From Sphingomonas natans (GTDB lineage Bacteria > Pseudomonadota > Alphaproteobacteria > Sphingomonadales > Sphingomonadaceae), in contig NZ_JAUOTP010000002.1 of the NCBI RefSeq assembly GCF_030546695.1, positions 186,001 to 250,000 on the forward strand: 64,000 nucleotides of DNA. The letters are read 5' to 3'. Numbering within the stretch: position 1 is the stretch's first letter; each line of letters begins with the position of its first letter. The position numbers and the translations under genes were made by a program. A model generated the notes under the pieces. It ran no database searches. It was not told the origin of the DNA and was given only the letters and a program-made list of their open reading frames with translations. This document shows, piece by piece, positions 56,364-64,000 of this stretch.

Positions 56364-56489
56364 GATCACCTAATCGATACAGTCCGAACAGTGTCGCCCT
56401 CCTCCGAGAGCAATCCGCGACTGCCTCTACGCTCGCCCTCGGCGAGTGGCAACGCGCGGAAAGGCTCATCTTGACCGGGCTGTTGGGGT

Positions 56490-57737
56490 ATGTTTGACGG
56501 CCCCTGCCTTAGCAATGGACCATTGATGCTGAATTTGAATTTGGGGTTGCCCGAAACGATCGACGGGCGATCCTGCCTGCGCACCCTACCGGGTCCGTTC
56601 GGCCATGCCGTTTATGGTCCATACGAGCAGCTCAACGCCGGCGAGTATCTCGCGGGATTCCGGATCAGCAGCGACGAGCCAGCTTTGCCCGAAAAGGTGC
56701 TGCTCGCCGTGATTGACGTTTCGTGCGCCGGCGGCAAGCAATTGCTAGCCCGGCGGGAAGTTCGGAGCACCGATCTTGCGGACGGCAGCGCGTTCACCGT
56801 CCCGTTCACAGCCGCCGGTCCATGCCGTGCCGAATATAGGGTGTGGGTCAGCGGCAAGGCGTCTCTTCTGATCGAGGACAATCGTTCTGCCGTGCCGGTG
56901 ATGCGGTCAACGGATGGCGCGGTAACCTTGAGCGACGACGCGCACTTCCCGGAAGAGGCCGGCGCATCGGTTCCCTTTTTCGTCGAGAACCGGCAGTTCC
57001 TCCGGAATCTCTATGACCAGGGGATAGCGATCCGTATCGTCGATGGCGGCGTCCGCGCGGTTGTCGGCGGGATTGTACTCCACGGTCGCTCTCTCGACGA
57101 TCTCAGGTTCGTTGGTGAACTTTTCTTTGAAAATGCGTACAACTTCGGGGTCGATCGTCAGACGGCCGTCTTCGATGTCGGCATGAACGTCGGGCTGGCG
57201 GCGCTTCACTTCGCGCGCAAGGCAGAAGTCGCCGAAGTCCACGCCTTTGAGCCATTCCCGGAGACGTTCGAACGCGCAATAGCGAACATCGCGCTGAACC
57301 CGGCCTTGTCGGCCAAAATCAAGCCACATCATGTCGGACTGTCCGACCGAGACTTCGATGGGCCAATCCTGATCAACGACAAGGACGATTCGGGGGCGAT
57401 GACGACGGTCGGGGTCGAAGGCGGCGTCGCAGTTCAGCTTTCGTTGCGCGACGCCGGGCCACTTCTTGCCCCTCTTATCGAAGACGCGATCGGGCGCGGC
57501 CTCGAGGTAATTCTGAAGGTCGATTGCGAAGGCTCCGAGTTCGCGGTGTTCGAATCACTGCAGCGCAATGGTCTGCTCGGAAAGATCAGGGCGTTCCTCG
57601 TCGAATGGCATTCGATGTTCGACGGGAAAACCCAGGAAACGCTCCTCGCCCCGTTGCGTCAGGCCGGTTTCCTCGTTTTCGATCGATCGCCTCCGGTCGG
57701 GAACGGCTTCTTCTACGCAGTCCGGATCGTCGAATAA
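56490..57737 (+). CDS. Beta module-FkbM methyltransferase fusion
   Basis: A 415-residue protein. Residues about 1-150 form a beta-rich module with [19 protein letters not shown]. Residues about 220-410 are an FkbM methyltransferase: [17 protein letters not shown] as motif [16 protein letters not shown] as motif II, and [17 protein letters not shown] as the FkbM signature. It probably methylates a glycan hydroxyl, with the N-terminal module as a possible glycan-binding part. The 3' end overlaps kdsA tail-to-tail by 25 nt. ATG 56526 is an alternative start, but it would remove little. Confidence 0.78.
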   Translation: MFDGPCLSNGPLMLNLNLGLPETIDGRSCLRTLPGPFGHAVYGPYEQLNAGEYLAGFRISSDEPALPEKVLLAVIDVSCAGGKQLLARREVRSTDLADGSAFTVPFTAAGPCRAEYRVWVSGKASLLIEDNRSAVPVMRSTDGAVTLSDDAHFPEEAGASVPFFVENRQFLRNLYDQGIAIRIVDGGVRAVVGGIVLHGRSLDDLRFVGELFFENAYNFGVDRQTAVFDVGMNVGLAALHFARKAEVAEVHAFEPFPETFERAIANIALNPALSAKIKPHHVGLSDRDFDGPILINDKDDSGAMTTVGVEGGVAVQLSLRDAGPLLAPLIEDAIGRGLEVILKVDCEGSEFAVFESLQRNGLLGKIRAFLVEWHSMFDGKTQETLLAPLRQAGFLVFDRSPPVGNGFFYAVRIVE

Positions 57738-58573
57738 GCGCCCCGCGCGGCGTCGCGGACCGCAATCAGTTCGGATAATAGCCGCTCGAGTTCCTCAAGC
57801 GGCATCGCGTTCGGCCCGTCCGACAGCGCCTTCTCGGGATCGGGATGCGTTTCCATGAACAGGCCGGCCACCCCGACCGCCACCGCCGCGCGCGCGAGCA
57901 CGGGCACATATTCGCGCTGTCCGCCCGAACTGGTGCCCTTCGATCCCGGCAGCTGAACCGAATGCGTCGCATCGAAGACGACCGGGCAATCGGTATCGCG
58001 CATGATGACGAGCCCGCGCATGTCGACGACGAGATTGCCGTAGCCGAAGCTCGTGCCCCGCTCGGCCACGGTGAACGCCGGATCGGCGATCCCGACCGCG
58101 GCCGCGGCGGCGCGCGCCTTGTCGATCACGTTGACCATGTCGCCCGGCGCCATGAACTGCGCCTTCTTGATATTGGCAGGCCGGCCGCTCGCCGCAACCG
58201 CCTCGATCAGGTCGGTCTGGCGGGCAAGGAAAGCCGGCGTCTGCAGCATGTCGACGACCTCGGCGACGGGCTTCACCTGCCCCACATCGTGGACGTCGGT
58301 CAGCACCGGCAATCCGGTCTCGGCGCGGACCTTCTCGAGGATCCGCAAGCCTTCTTCCATGCCGAGCCCGCGGAAGGACGCGCCGGACGAGCGGTTCGCC
58401 TTGTCGAAGCTGGATTTGTAGATGAGCAGGATGCCCAGCCGCTCGGCGATCCCGCGCAACGTCTCGGCGACCGACAGCGCCAATGCTTCGGTTTCGATCG
58501 CGCAGGGGCCCGCAATCAGGAACAAGGGCTCGTCGAGCCCGACGGGCCGCCCCAGCAGGGTCGTGCGGCTCAT
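57713..58573 (-). CDS. kdsA: Kdo-8-phosphate synthase KdsA
   Basis: A 286-residue enzyme condensing arabinose 5-phosphate and phosphoenolpyruvate to Kdo 8-phosphate. Diagnostic blocks are [50 protein letters not shown] and [14 protein letters not shown]. Length is normal. It overlaps the upstream FkbM gene by ATGA, and it belongs to the very GC-rich kpsF-kdsB-fkbM-kdsA group. The last codons overlap the convergent FkbM gene. Confidence 0.95.
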   Translation of the reverse strand: MSRTTLLGRPVGLDEPLFLIAGPCAIETEALALSVAETLRGIAERLGILLIYKSSFDKANRSSGASFRGLGMEEGLRILEKVRAETGLPVLTDVHDVGQVKPVAEVVDMLQTPAFLARQTDLIEAVAASGRPANIKKAQFMAPGDMVNVIDKARAAAAAVGIADPAFTVAERGTSFGYGNLVVDMRGLVIMRDTDCPVVFDATHSVQLPGSKGTSSGGQREYVPVLARAAVAVGVAGLFMETHPDPEKALSDGPNAMPLEELERLLSELIAVRDAARGAYSTIRTA

Positions 58574-59445
58574 GCCTGCGCCGCGCGCCGCAAGGCCAGC
58601 ATCCGGTCCTCATCGGCGGCGCCGGCCAGGATCCGCTCGGCGGTCGTTGCGCGAATGCCGTAGCTCACGCTCAATTCTCCCAGCGTGAAGCCTTGCGCCA
58701 TGATGTCCTCCAGAAATGCCATCGGATCCTCATAGCGGACGGGCGAGAATTCGAGAAAGATGGTGAGCGGCCGCCCGCGTCCGAACAATCCGGCCATGCC
58801 GCGCCAGATCCGCTCCTCGGCGCCCTCGACGTCGATCTTGATGACATCGGCGTCGAGCAGATCGCCGAACCCGTCCAGCCGGCGCGAGATCATCCGGATT
58901 CCCTCGATCTCGTCGCCCGCATGGGTGATGAGATGCGCGTTCTTGGGCTCGCCGTCGGGCACGCGCAGCACAGATGCCTCGCCGTCCAGATCCCATAGCG
59001 GATCACGGTGGAGCGAGATGCGGTCGGCCAGCCCGGATCGCGCGGCGCTTTCGACGAGCAGATCGGCCATGATCGGGTTGGGCTCGAACGCATGGACCCG
59101 CCCGCTCGCGCCGACGCGCTCCGCCATCAGCAGCGAGAAATAGCCCAGATTGGCGCCGATATCGATTGCGACCATGCCCGGCTTGAGCACCGCCTCCAGC
59201 GCCTCGGTCAGCCACATCTCCCAATAGCCGTCGGCGACCAGGCTGCGCGACAGGCCCTCGTCGGACGGATCGATCAGCATCGGCGTTGTTTCGCGCACGG
59301 TCACCAGCGTCCGGCCCGCGTCGATCGGCTCGGCGCGCGTCAGCGCGCGGCAGCGCCGCTCGCGCAGGCGCCGGCGGATTCGCCGCGCGATCGAGGCCGC
59401 CTCCTCCAGGAAGGTCGGCGGCAGGCCCGGATAGGCGCGTGCCAC
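58570..59445 (-). CDS. FkbM methyltransferase within the Kdo operon
   Basis: A 291-residue FkbM methyltransferase with [17 protein letters not shown] (motif I, near residue 96), [13 protein letters not shown] (motif II) and [17 protein letters not shown] (signature). It starts at GTG 1 nt after the kdsB stop and overlaps kdsA by 4 nt, so it is translated with the two Kdo enzymes. This suggests, without proving, a methylated Kdo or a modification of the Kdo-containing part of the glycan. The region is markedly more GC-rich than the other FkbM genes. Confidence 0.82.
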   Translation of the reverse strand: MARAYPGLPPTFLEEAASIARRIRRRLRERRCRALTRAEPIDAGRTLVTVRETTPMLIDPSDEGLSRSLVADGYWEMWLTEALEAVLKPGMVAIDIGANLGYFSLLMAERVGASGRVHAFEPNPIMADLLVESAARSGLADRISLHRDPLWDLDGEASVLRVPDGEPKNAHLITHAGDEIEGIRMISRRLDGFGDLLDADVIKIDVEGAEERIWRGMAGLFGRGRPLTIFLEFSPVRYEDPMAFLEDIMAQGFTLGELSVSYGIRATTAERILAGAADEDRMLALRRAAQA

Positions 59446-59446
59446 G

Positions 59447-60247
59447 TCACTCGATCCCCCGGCACGCCAGCGCCGTCTCGATCACGGGCGCGTCCTCGGG
59501 ATTGTTGAGCTCCCAGATGTCGCAGCCTTTGGGATCGACCTCGACGACGCGCACCGGCACGCGCATGTCGAGGAAGCGGATCTGCTCCAGCCCCTCCAGC
59601 AGCTCCAGCGGCGAGGCCGGCGCAGCGGCATAGCCCTCCAGCGCGGAGCGGCGATAGGCATAGACGCCGACATGCAGGAACAAAGGCAGCGTGGGATCGC
59701 CGATGCGCGCCCGCGGGATATGCGGGATCACCGATTTCGAGAAATACAGCGCGTCGCCGCGGCTGTCCGTGGCGAGCGTTGTCCCCCCGACGCAGCCCTG
59801 CGCCTGATCCGCGAACAGGCGCCGCTGCACCTCGGGCGTCGCGCGGATCGCCGGGGTCGCCACCTGGATCGTCGGATCGGCCGCCATCGCCTCCAGCAAT
59901 GCCGTCAGGAAATGCGGCGGCGTCAGCGGCGCATCGCCCTGCAGGTTGACGAAGATGTCGATGTCGTCGGGCAGGGCCGGCAGCGCGGCGGCACAGCGCT
60001 CGGTGCCGTTCGCGCACTCCTCGGGCGTCATCGCGACCTCGGCCCCGAAGCCGCGCGCGGCTGCGGCGATGCGATCGTCGTCGGTCGCGATCACCAATGT
60101 CGCGATGTCGCGCACCTGACAGCCCGCTTCCCAGGTCCGCCGGATCAGCGGCTTCGCCTCCCCGCCTGCGCCGATCAGCAGGGCGAGCGGTTTTCCGGGA
60201 TAGCGGCTCGAAGCGTAGCGGGCTGGAATAAGGATTGCGGCGGTCAA
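59447..60247 (-). CDS. kdsB: CMP-Kdo synthetase KdsB
   Basis: A 266-residue CMP-Kdo synthetase. It has ILIPARYASSRYPGKPL, the VIATDDDRIAAAARGFGAEV region, and VNLQGDAPLTPP, where canonical KdsB usually has QGDEP. A later HVGVYAYRRSALEGY block fits the family. It activates Kdo with CTP. The usual length is about 250 residues. It starts at TTG overlapping the kpsF stop (TTGA), and is followed at 1 nt by the FkbM gene. Confidence 0.9.
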   Translation of the reverse strand: MTAAILIPARYASSRYPGKPLALLIGAGGEAKPLIRRTWEAGCQVRDIATLVIATDDDRIAAAARGFGAEVAMTPEECANGTERCAAALPALPDDIDIFVNLQGDAPLTPPHFLTALLEAMAADPTIQVATPAIRATPEVQRRLFADQAQGCVGGTTLATDSRGDALYFSKSVIPHIPRARIGDPTLPLFLHVGVYAYRRSALEGYAAAPASPLELLEGLEQIRFLDMRVPVRVVEVDPKGCDIWELNNPEDAPVIETALACRGIE

Positions 60248-61245
60248 GCGAGCCCCAGCCGCAGAAAGTCGTGAACATGAACGATCCCGACCGGTCTGTC
60301 CGTCCCATCATCTTCGACAGCGAACATGGCGGTGATTTTATGCTTGTTGAGAAGCGTCAGCGCATCTTCGATCAGGCAGCCGGGCGACACCCATTTGGGA
60401 TCGGGCGTCATCATGTCCGTCGCCTTCCCCTCGATCAGACTATCAAAATGGCGCCTCAGATCGCCGTCGGTGATAACGCCCACAAGTCGCCCATCGCGAT
60501 CCACGACGCCAGTCATACCGAAGCTGCGCGACGTCATCATCATGATCACGTCGCGCATCTCGCAATCTTCGGTCACGATCGGCATCGCCGCATCGCGATG
60601 CATGATCGCCGCTACCCGCATCATCCGCTTGCCGATCGCTCCGCCCGGATGGAGCTCCTCGAATCCCGCACGGGAAACGCCTCTGACTTGCATTGCCGCG
60701 AGCGCGAGTGCGTCGCCTACCGCCATCATCATCGCTGTCGATGTCGTCGGCGCGAGATTAGCGGGACACGCCTCCCCGACCGATGGCAACAGGATGCCGA
60801 CATCGGCCTGACGCATCAGAAGTGATTCGGCTCGGCCGGCGACAGCAATGATCGGCACACCAAGCTTCCTCGCATGGGCAACCACAGGCTGCAGTTCGCT
60901 CGTTTCGCCCGAATTGGAGAAAGCGATCAGCCCGTCGCCCGGCGCCAGCATGCCGAGATCGCCATGTGCCGCTTCTGCAGGATGAATGAAGACCGACGGA
61001 AGACCAGTGGACGACAATGTCGCCATCACTTTCCGCGCGACGTATCCTGACTTGCCCATTCCGGTCGTTACGACGCGTCCGCGCAACGACAGCAATATCG
61101 ATACCGCCTCAGCAAACCGGTCGTCCAGCGACGCCGAAAGCGCTAGCAAGCCATTAGCCTCGGTCGCGATCACCTGTCGACCGTAAGCGACGAGATCGGC
61201 CGGCGGCAGGTTTATGCGCGCAGGTGCGCTATCTTGAGCGGGCAA
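60244..61245 (-). CDS. kpsF: Arabinose-5-phosphate isomerase KpsF/KdsD
   Basis: A 333-residue isomerase converting ribulose 5-phosphate to arabinose 5-phosphate for Kdo synthesis. It has an SIS domain (about 40-185) with TTGMGKSGYVARKVMATLSSTG, HPAEAAHGDLGML and FSNSGETSEL, followed by two CBS domains (about 210-330). The start is TTG, well supported by a near-perfect site: AGGAGG (minus strand, 61251-61256) 5 nt upstream. It leads the Kdo operon. Confidence 0.92.
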   Translation of the reverse strand: MPAQDSAPARINLPPADLVAYGRQVIATEANGLLALSASLDDRFAEAVSILLSLRGRVVTTGMGKSGYVARKVMATLSSTGLPSVFIHPAEAAHGDLGMLAPGDGLIAFSNSGETSELQPVVAHARKLGVPIIAVAGRAESLLMRQADVGILLPSVGEACPANLAPTTSTAMMMAVGDALALAAMQVRGVSRAGFEELHPGGAIGKRMMRVAAIMHRDAAMPIVTEDCEMRDVIMMMTSRSFGMTGVVDRDGRLVGVITDGDLRRHFDSLIEGKATDMMTPDPKWVSPGCLIEDALTLLNKHKITAMFAVEDDGTDRPVGIVHVHDFLRLGLA

Positions 61246-61617
61246 ACGCTCCTCCTAAAATCTCTTGTCGAGCAGCCCCTTAGCTCGTTGGCGCCGCACT
61301 TGCGAGCAACTTCATGCTCAGGAGGGGCAAGGTCTTGAGCAGGCGCACGAGAGCGATGGAGCGTCGAAAAAGCGCGCTTTAGCCATCGGAAAGCACCATC
61401 TACAGTGCGGCGAGGAACGCGTATTTTTCCTGATGGGACAGGATGAATCCGTAGACGCCCGACGCCAGGCTGCCGATCTCGTGCGGCAGAACTCATTTTA
61501 CACGTCTTCGCGCTTGAAACTGGCGCTTGATCGCGTAGCCATCCTGCGGAACGATCGCCGCGCCCGAAGCGCGTTTTTTACCCGCTCAGTACCAAGACAG
61601 CACCCGGAACGAAAAAC
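61246..61617. promoter_or_regulatory. Divergent intergenic region kpsF / WcbI-TPR
   Basis: About 372 nt between two divergent genes. Short open frames here show no recognisable product. Promoters for the Kdo operon and the WcbI-TPR gene are expected in it, but I found no confident boxes or operators. Confidence 0.4.
61251..61256 (-). promoter_or_regulatory. Ribosome binding site deciding the TTG start of kpsF
   Basis: The minus strand reads AGGAGG-AGCGT-TTG. The full Shine-Dalgarno core at 5-nt spacing supports TTG as the start although no ATG or GTG is available at this point. Confidence 0.65.
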
Positions 61618-61632
61618 ATGGAAGTTGGGACA

Positions 61633-63219
61633 ATGAGGCGAAAGCAGGTAAGGGTGATAGGGAATTGCCAAGCTTGGGCAGTTGCTTCTTTTTATCGAGA
61701 TTTCGTCGGAGCCCCCAACGGCGAGGATGTCAAGGTCGTTGACGATCTCGGCTTGGACGCTGCGGCGCTTCGCGTCGCTGTGCAGGACGCGGATGTCGTA
61801 ATTGTCCAAGAGCGCGATTTCAAACACGGGCTTTCCAAAGAAGAATTAGGCGGCAACCTGGACGTCTTCGGTTTCCCTTTGGTGATGGCCGGCTTCATGT
61901 GGCCGCATGCCAATGAACCGCACATCAACAATGTAAGTGAATGGCCGATTTCCGACGGGCCTTATCCTTCGCAAATGGGTGACAGCTATCTTAATCGTCT
62001 TATCAGTAGGGGAGTTTCCCCCGAAGACGCCCTCGACCAGTATCTATCGCTAGACATTGCGAAGGCAGCGCATATCGATCGGTTGATGGAACTCTACCTC
62101 GATCGCCAACGTCAGCGTGATGCGGCAGTAGGGTTTAACATCGCTCCGATCATAGAAGCAGAGTTCAGAACCCGGAAGCTTTTCCTGACCGCCGAACATC
62201 CGGATGCGTGGCTGTTCGGCGTGATAGCGAAGCAGTTGTTCGAATCCATGAACGTGCCTGGAGACATCATCAGCAACGCGCTCAGCACGCTTACCCGTTC
62301 GCCCTTCCCGCCGACCGAACTCGCCCTCCACCCGGGTGTGATCAAGCACTTCGGGCTGACGTTCGCCGATCAAGATGACACGTATCGGTTTGCCGAAGAG
62401 GGGCGGATCACGTTCAGCGAATACGTGCTTCGGTACATGCGATACGAGAGCAATCCGAAACTACGCGAAGCAATCTACATGGCTGGAAAGGAAGATCCTT
62501 CCCTAACCCTCCAGAGGCTAGACCAGGCATTGGTGGGGTCGCCACAATCGATCCGGGCGCACAGTTCGCGAGCCGAGATGCTCCGGCTTCTCAATAGACT
62601 AACGGAAGCCGAGGCGGCGTATCATGAGGCCATTCTGCTTGATCCCGACAATGCGGATCTGTACGTCGAATTAGCTCGAATGCTCTCAAGAGCCGGACAA
62701 TGCGACCGTGCGGAAGAGTTCGCGCGTATCGCGATCGCCAAGGAACCGGCGCACGGCGGACCCTATGTCATGCTCGCAGAGGCGCTTATTTACAGTGGGC
62801 GCATCGCAGAGGCCCTGGAGCCGGGCAGACGCGGCATTCGACTGTCTCCCGGGGACGCGCATGGTCATCGCATGTACGCGATCGCGCTTCACGCAAGCGG
62901 GCGCCTTGAAGAAGCGGAACAGGTCGTTCGGCAGGGTCTCCTCATCCAGCCATCCAGTGCAGATCATCGAAATTTGCTGGCGGAAACGCTGGAAGGGCAG
63001 GAGCGGCGTAGCGAGTCTCTCGAAGCGTTAGAGGATGCCTTGGAAACGGGTTGCAAGAACGATCAGACTTATTCTCTCCTTGGCAATTTCCTCATGCGCG
63101 CCGGCGAACTGGATCGCGCGGAACAGGTCTTTTCCGAAGGAGCCGATCTCTATGGTCATTTCCGCCCGGATCTTCGCGATTGCGCACGGCAGGTCCAGCA
63201 GATGCGATCCATGGCGTGA
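61633..63219 (+). CDS. WcbI-like polysaccharide modification protein with TPR domain
   Basis: A 528-residue fusion. Residues about 4-270 match the WcbI family: VRVIGNCQAWAV at the N-terminus with the conserved GNCQ, then HINNVSEWPISDGPYPSQMGD and FLTAEHPDAWLF. Residues about 290-520 are TPR repeats of about 34 residues (AEAAYHEAILLDPDNADLY, LEEAEQVVRQGLLIQPSS). WcbI is needed for the 6-deoxy-heptan capsule of Burkholderia pseudomallei and is thought to act in its acetylation. Its presence beside heptose genes is consistent with a heptose-containing capsule. ATG 61618 gives five extra residues. Confidence 0.75.
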   Translation: MRRKQVRVIGNCQAWAVASFYRDFVGAPNGEDVKVVDDLGLDAAALRVAVQDADVVIVQERDFKHGLSKEELGGNLDVFGFPLVMAGFMWPHANEPHINNVSEWPISDGPYPSQMGDSYLNRLISRGVSPEDALDQYLSLDIAKAAHIDRLMELYLDRQRQRDAAVGFNIAPIIEAEFRTRKLFLTAEHPDAWLFGVIAKQLFESMNVPGDIISNALSTLTRSPFPPTELALHPGVIKHFGLTFADQDDTYRFAEEGRITFSEYVLRYMRYESNPKLREAIYMAGKEDPSLTLQRLDQALVGSPQSIRAHSSRAEMLRLLNRLTEAEAAYHEAILLDPDNADLYVELARMLSRAGQCDRAEEFARIAIAKEPAHGGPYVMLAEALIYSGRIAEALEPGRRGIRLSPGDAHGHRMYAIALHASGRLEEAEQVVRQGLLIQPSSADHRNLLAETLEGQERRSESLEALEDALETGCKNDQTYSLLGNFLMRAGELDRAEQVFSEGADLYGHFRPDLRDCARQVQQMRSMA

Positions 63220-63375
63220 GATGTAGGCGCTGAACACCATGGTACTGCTGGGTTTTGCGATCGTCGGCCAGCTTAGGTCGGGCCAGAGCCCCTGCGTCGC
63301 GGGTCAGGCGACGAACGATATGCTGGCTGATCAGGTCGGCCAACCCACGGTAAAATCACAAGGTGACGGACTAAC

Positions 63376-64000
63376 ATGATCAAATGGGTGCTGGCTGCTG
63401 ACAACGATGCGATCCGCACCGCCTGCGGGGAAAAGCGTGATCAACACATCACATCGACATCGCACGAAGGCTGCCTGATCTACGGTCCATATTTGGAAAT
63501 ACCCGCCGGTCATATGAGCGCTAGGCTCACGATCGCGGGGGCAGCCCGCGGCAACGCCACGATCGAGATCACAAGCAACGACGGCCAACGGACTTTGGCC
63601 AGAAGCAACGTCGATCTGGATCGATCGGGGGACAGCCTTTTCATAGAATGTGATCTCGACACGCCGGCTCTCCGCACCGAGATTCGCTTATTCGTTACCA
63701 AGGACAGCATTGTTTCGGTGTCCGGCCTCGAAATCGACGTTGAAATCCCGGAGCCGGCGTCACCGGCCCTCGACCGCCCAGTGGGGCAGGAATCCCGCAA
63801 GACGTTCGCCGACAAGGTCAGCAATGGCTTCATCGGTCGGTATCTGGGCGGCAGGTCGGTACTAGAAATAGGCTTCCGCGGCTATGGCGATCAGATCGTT
63901 TTGCCAATCGTGCCGCAAGCGATTGGGATCGATATTGACTATCAGGGATATGATGGCCGAGTTCTCCCCTTTGCGAATGAAAGCGTCGACAGCATCTACA
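63376..64000 (+). CDS. Beta module-methyltransferase, truncated by window end
   Basis: An open frame of at least 208 residues running off the window. Residues about 25-130 are a beta module with YGPYLEIPAGHMSARLTI. A SAM methyltransferase begins near residue 155 (SVLEIGFRGYGDQIVLP), with AIGIDIDYQGYDG and LPFANESVDSIY, so the SAM-binding half is intact here. AAGGTGA lies about 9 nt before the ATG. The missing C-terminal half should resemble the methyltransferase remnant in the gene at 30692-32185. The same beta module recurs in other proteins of the window. Confidence 0.75.
   Translation, partial: MIKWVLAADNDAIRTACGEKRDQHITSTSHEGCLIYGPYLEIPAGHMSARLTIAGAARGNATIEITSNDGQRTLARSNVDLDRSGDSLFIECDLDTPALRTEIRLFVTKDSIVSVSGLEIDVEIPEPASPALDRPVGQESRKTFADKVSNGFIGRYLGGRSVLEIGFRGYGDQIVLPIVPQAIGIDIDYQGYDGRVLPFANESVDSIY

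Noticed and set aside
57795-60311. Several frames of 200-320 codons antisense to or shifted from kdsA, the FkbM gene and kdsB.
   Set aside because: Low-complexity Arg/Gly/Ala translations caused by very high GC; the Kdo genes on the minus strand have clear family motifs.
63295-63313. Inverted repeat CGTCGC-7 nt-GCGACG between the WcbI-TPR and methyltransferase genes.
   Set aside because: No T run after it and only 6 bp; could be chance in GC-rich DNA.

Overview
The window is a large capsular/exopolysaccharide locus from a Gram-negative bacterium. Three things point to an alphaproteobacterium: overall high GC, many GTG/TTG starts in tightly coupled genes, and a capsule locus headed by a fatty-acid-synthase-like type I PKS plus an alpha-oxoamine synthase, as in the rkpA/rkpG capsule region of Sinorhizobium meliloti. 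A sphingomonad or rhizobial/acetobacterial relative is plausible, but nothing read here fixes the genus. No rRNA, tRNA, IS element, phage gene or CRISPR array was seen.

Layout. (1) 0.26-3.0 kb: a secreted-type Hint protein with AIDA-like repeats, convergent with an FkbM methyltransferase. (2) 3.5-20.9 kb, plus strand: one long operon with a fully reducing PKS, an alpha-oxoamine synthase, a GT4, kpsM, kpsE, gmhB, an AGE-family isomerase/epimerase, hldE and a TPR-GT9 heptosyltransferase. (3) 21-24.2 kb: two methyltransferases and hldD. (4) 24.2-41.6 kb, minus strand: two more TPR-GT9 paralogues, a GT9 split over two genes, rmd, a sulfotransferase-like protein, a 58-residue DUF4214-like protein, a two-domain glycosyltransferase, gmd, a fucosyltransferase-like protein and fcl. 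(5) 41.7-46.3 kb: FkbM-discoidin fusion, GT90 (CAP10), an unknown and a MaoC-SDR fusion. (6) 46.3-52.6 kb, minus strand: kpsT, kpsD (Wza/OPX type), a GT9 with a large beta insert, an FkbH-like protein and a discrete ACP. (7) 52.7-57.7 kb: two GT4 enzymes and two methyltransferase-like proteins. (8) 57.7-61.2 kb, minus strand: kpsF-kdsB-fkbM-kdsA, all overlapping or 1 nt apart. (9) 61.6 kb to the end: a WcbI-TPR protein and a methyltransferase cut by the window edge.

How the genes fit together. KpsM/KpsT form the ABC exporter, KpsE the periplasmic adaptor and KpsD the outer-membrane channel. KpsF, KdsA and KdsB supply CMP-Kdo. GmhB, HldE and HldD supply ADP-heptose for at least five GT9-type enzymes. 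Gmd with Fcl and Rmd supply GDP-L-fucose and GDP-D-rhamnose. About nine methyltransferase-type modules, a sulfotransferase-like protein and WcbI would decorate the glycan. The PKS/oxoamine synthase pair probably makes an aminoketone lipid, and FkbH/ACP/MaoC-SDR looks like a second, carrier-protein-bound acyl or glyceryl donor system. No kpsC/kpsS, gmhA or GDP-mannose synthesis genes lie in the window.

The most unusual points are the PKS/oxoamine synthase head of the operon, the split GT9, a recurrent beta module with a GPY-x-x-L-x-A-G-x-Y signature fused to unrelated enzymes, heptose genes lacking gmhA beside AIDA-like repeats, and the stand-alone DUF4214-like peptide. All assignments are by eye from motifs; no database search was run.
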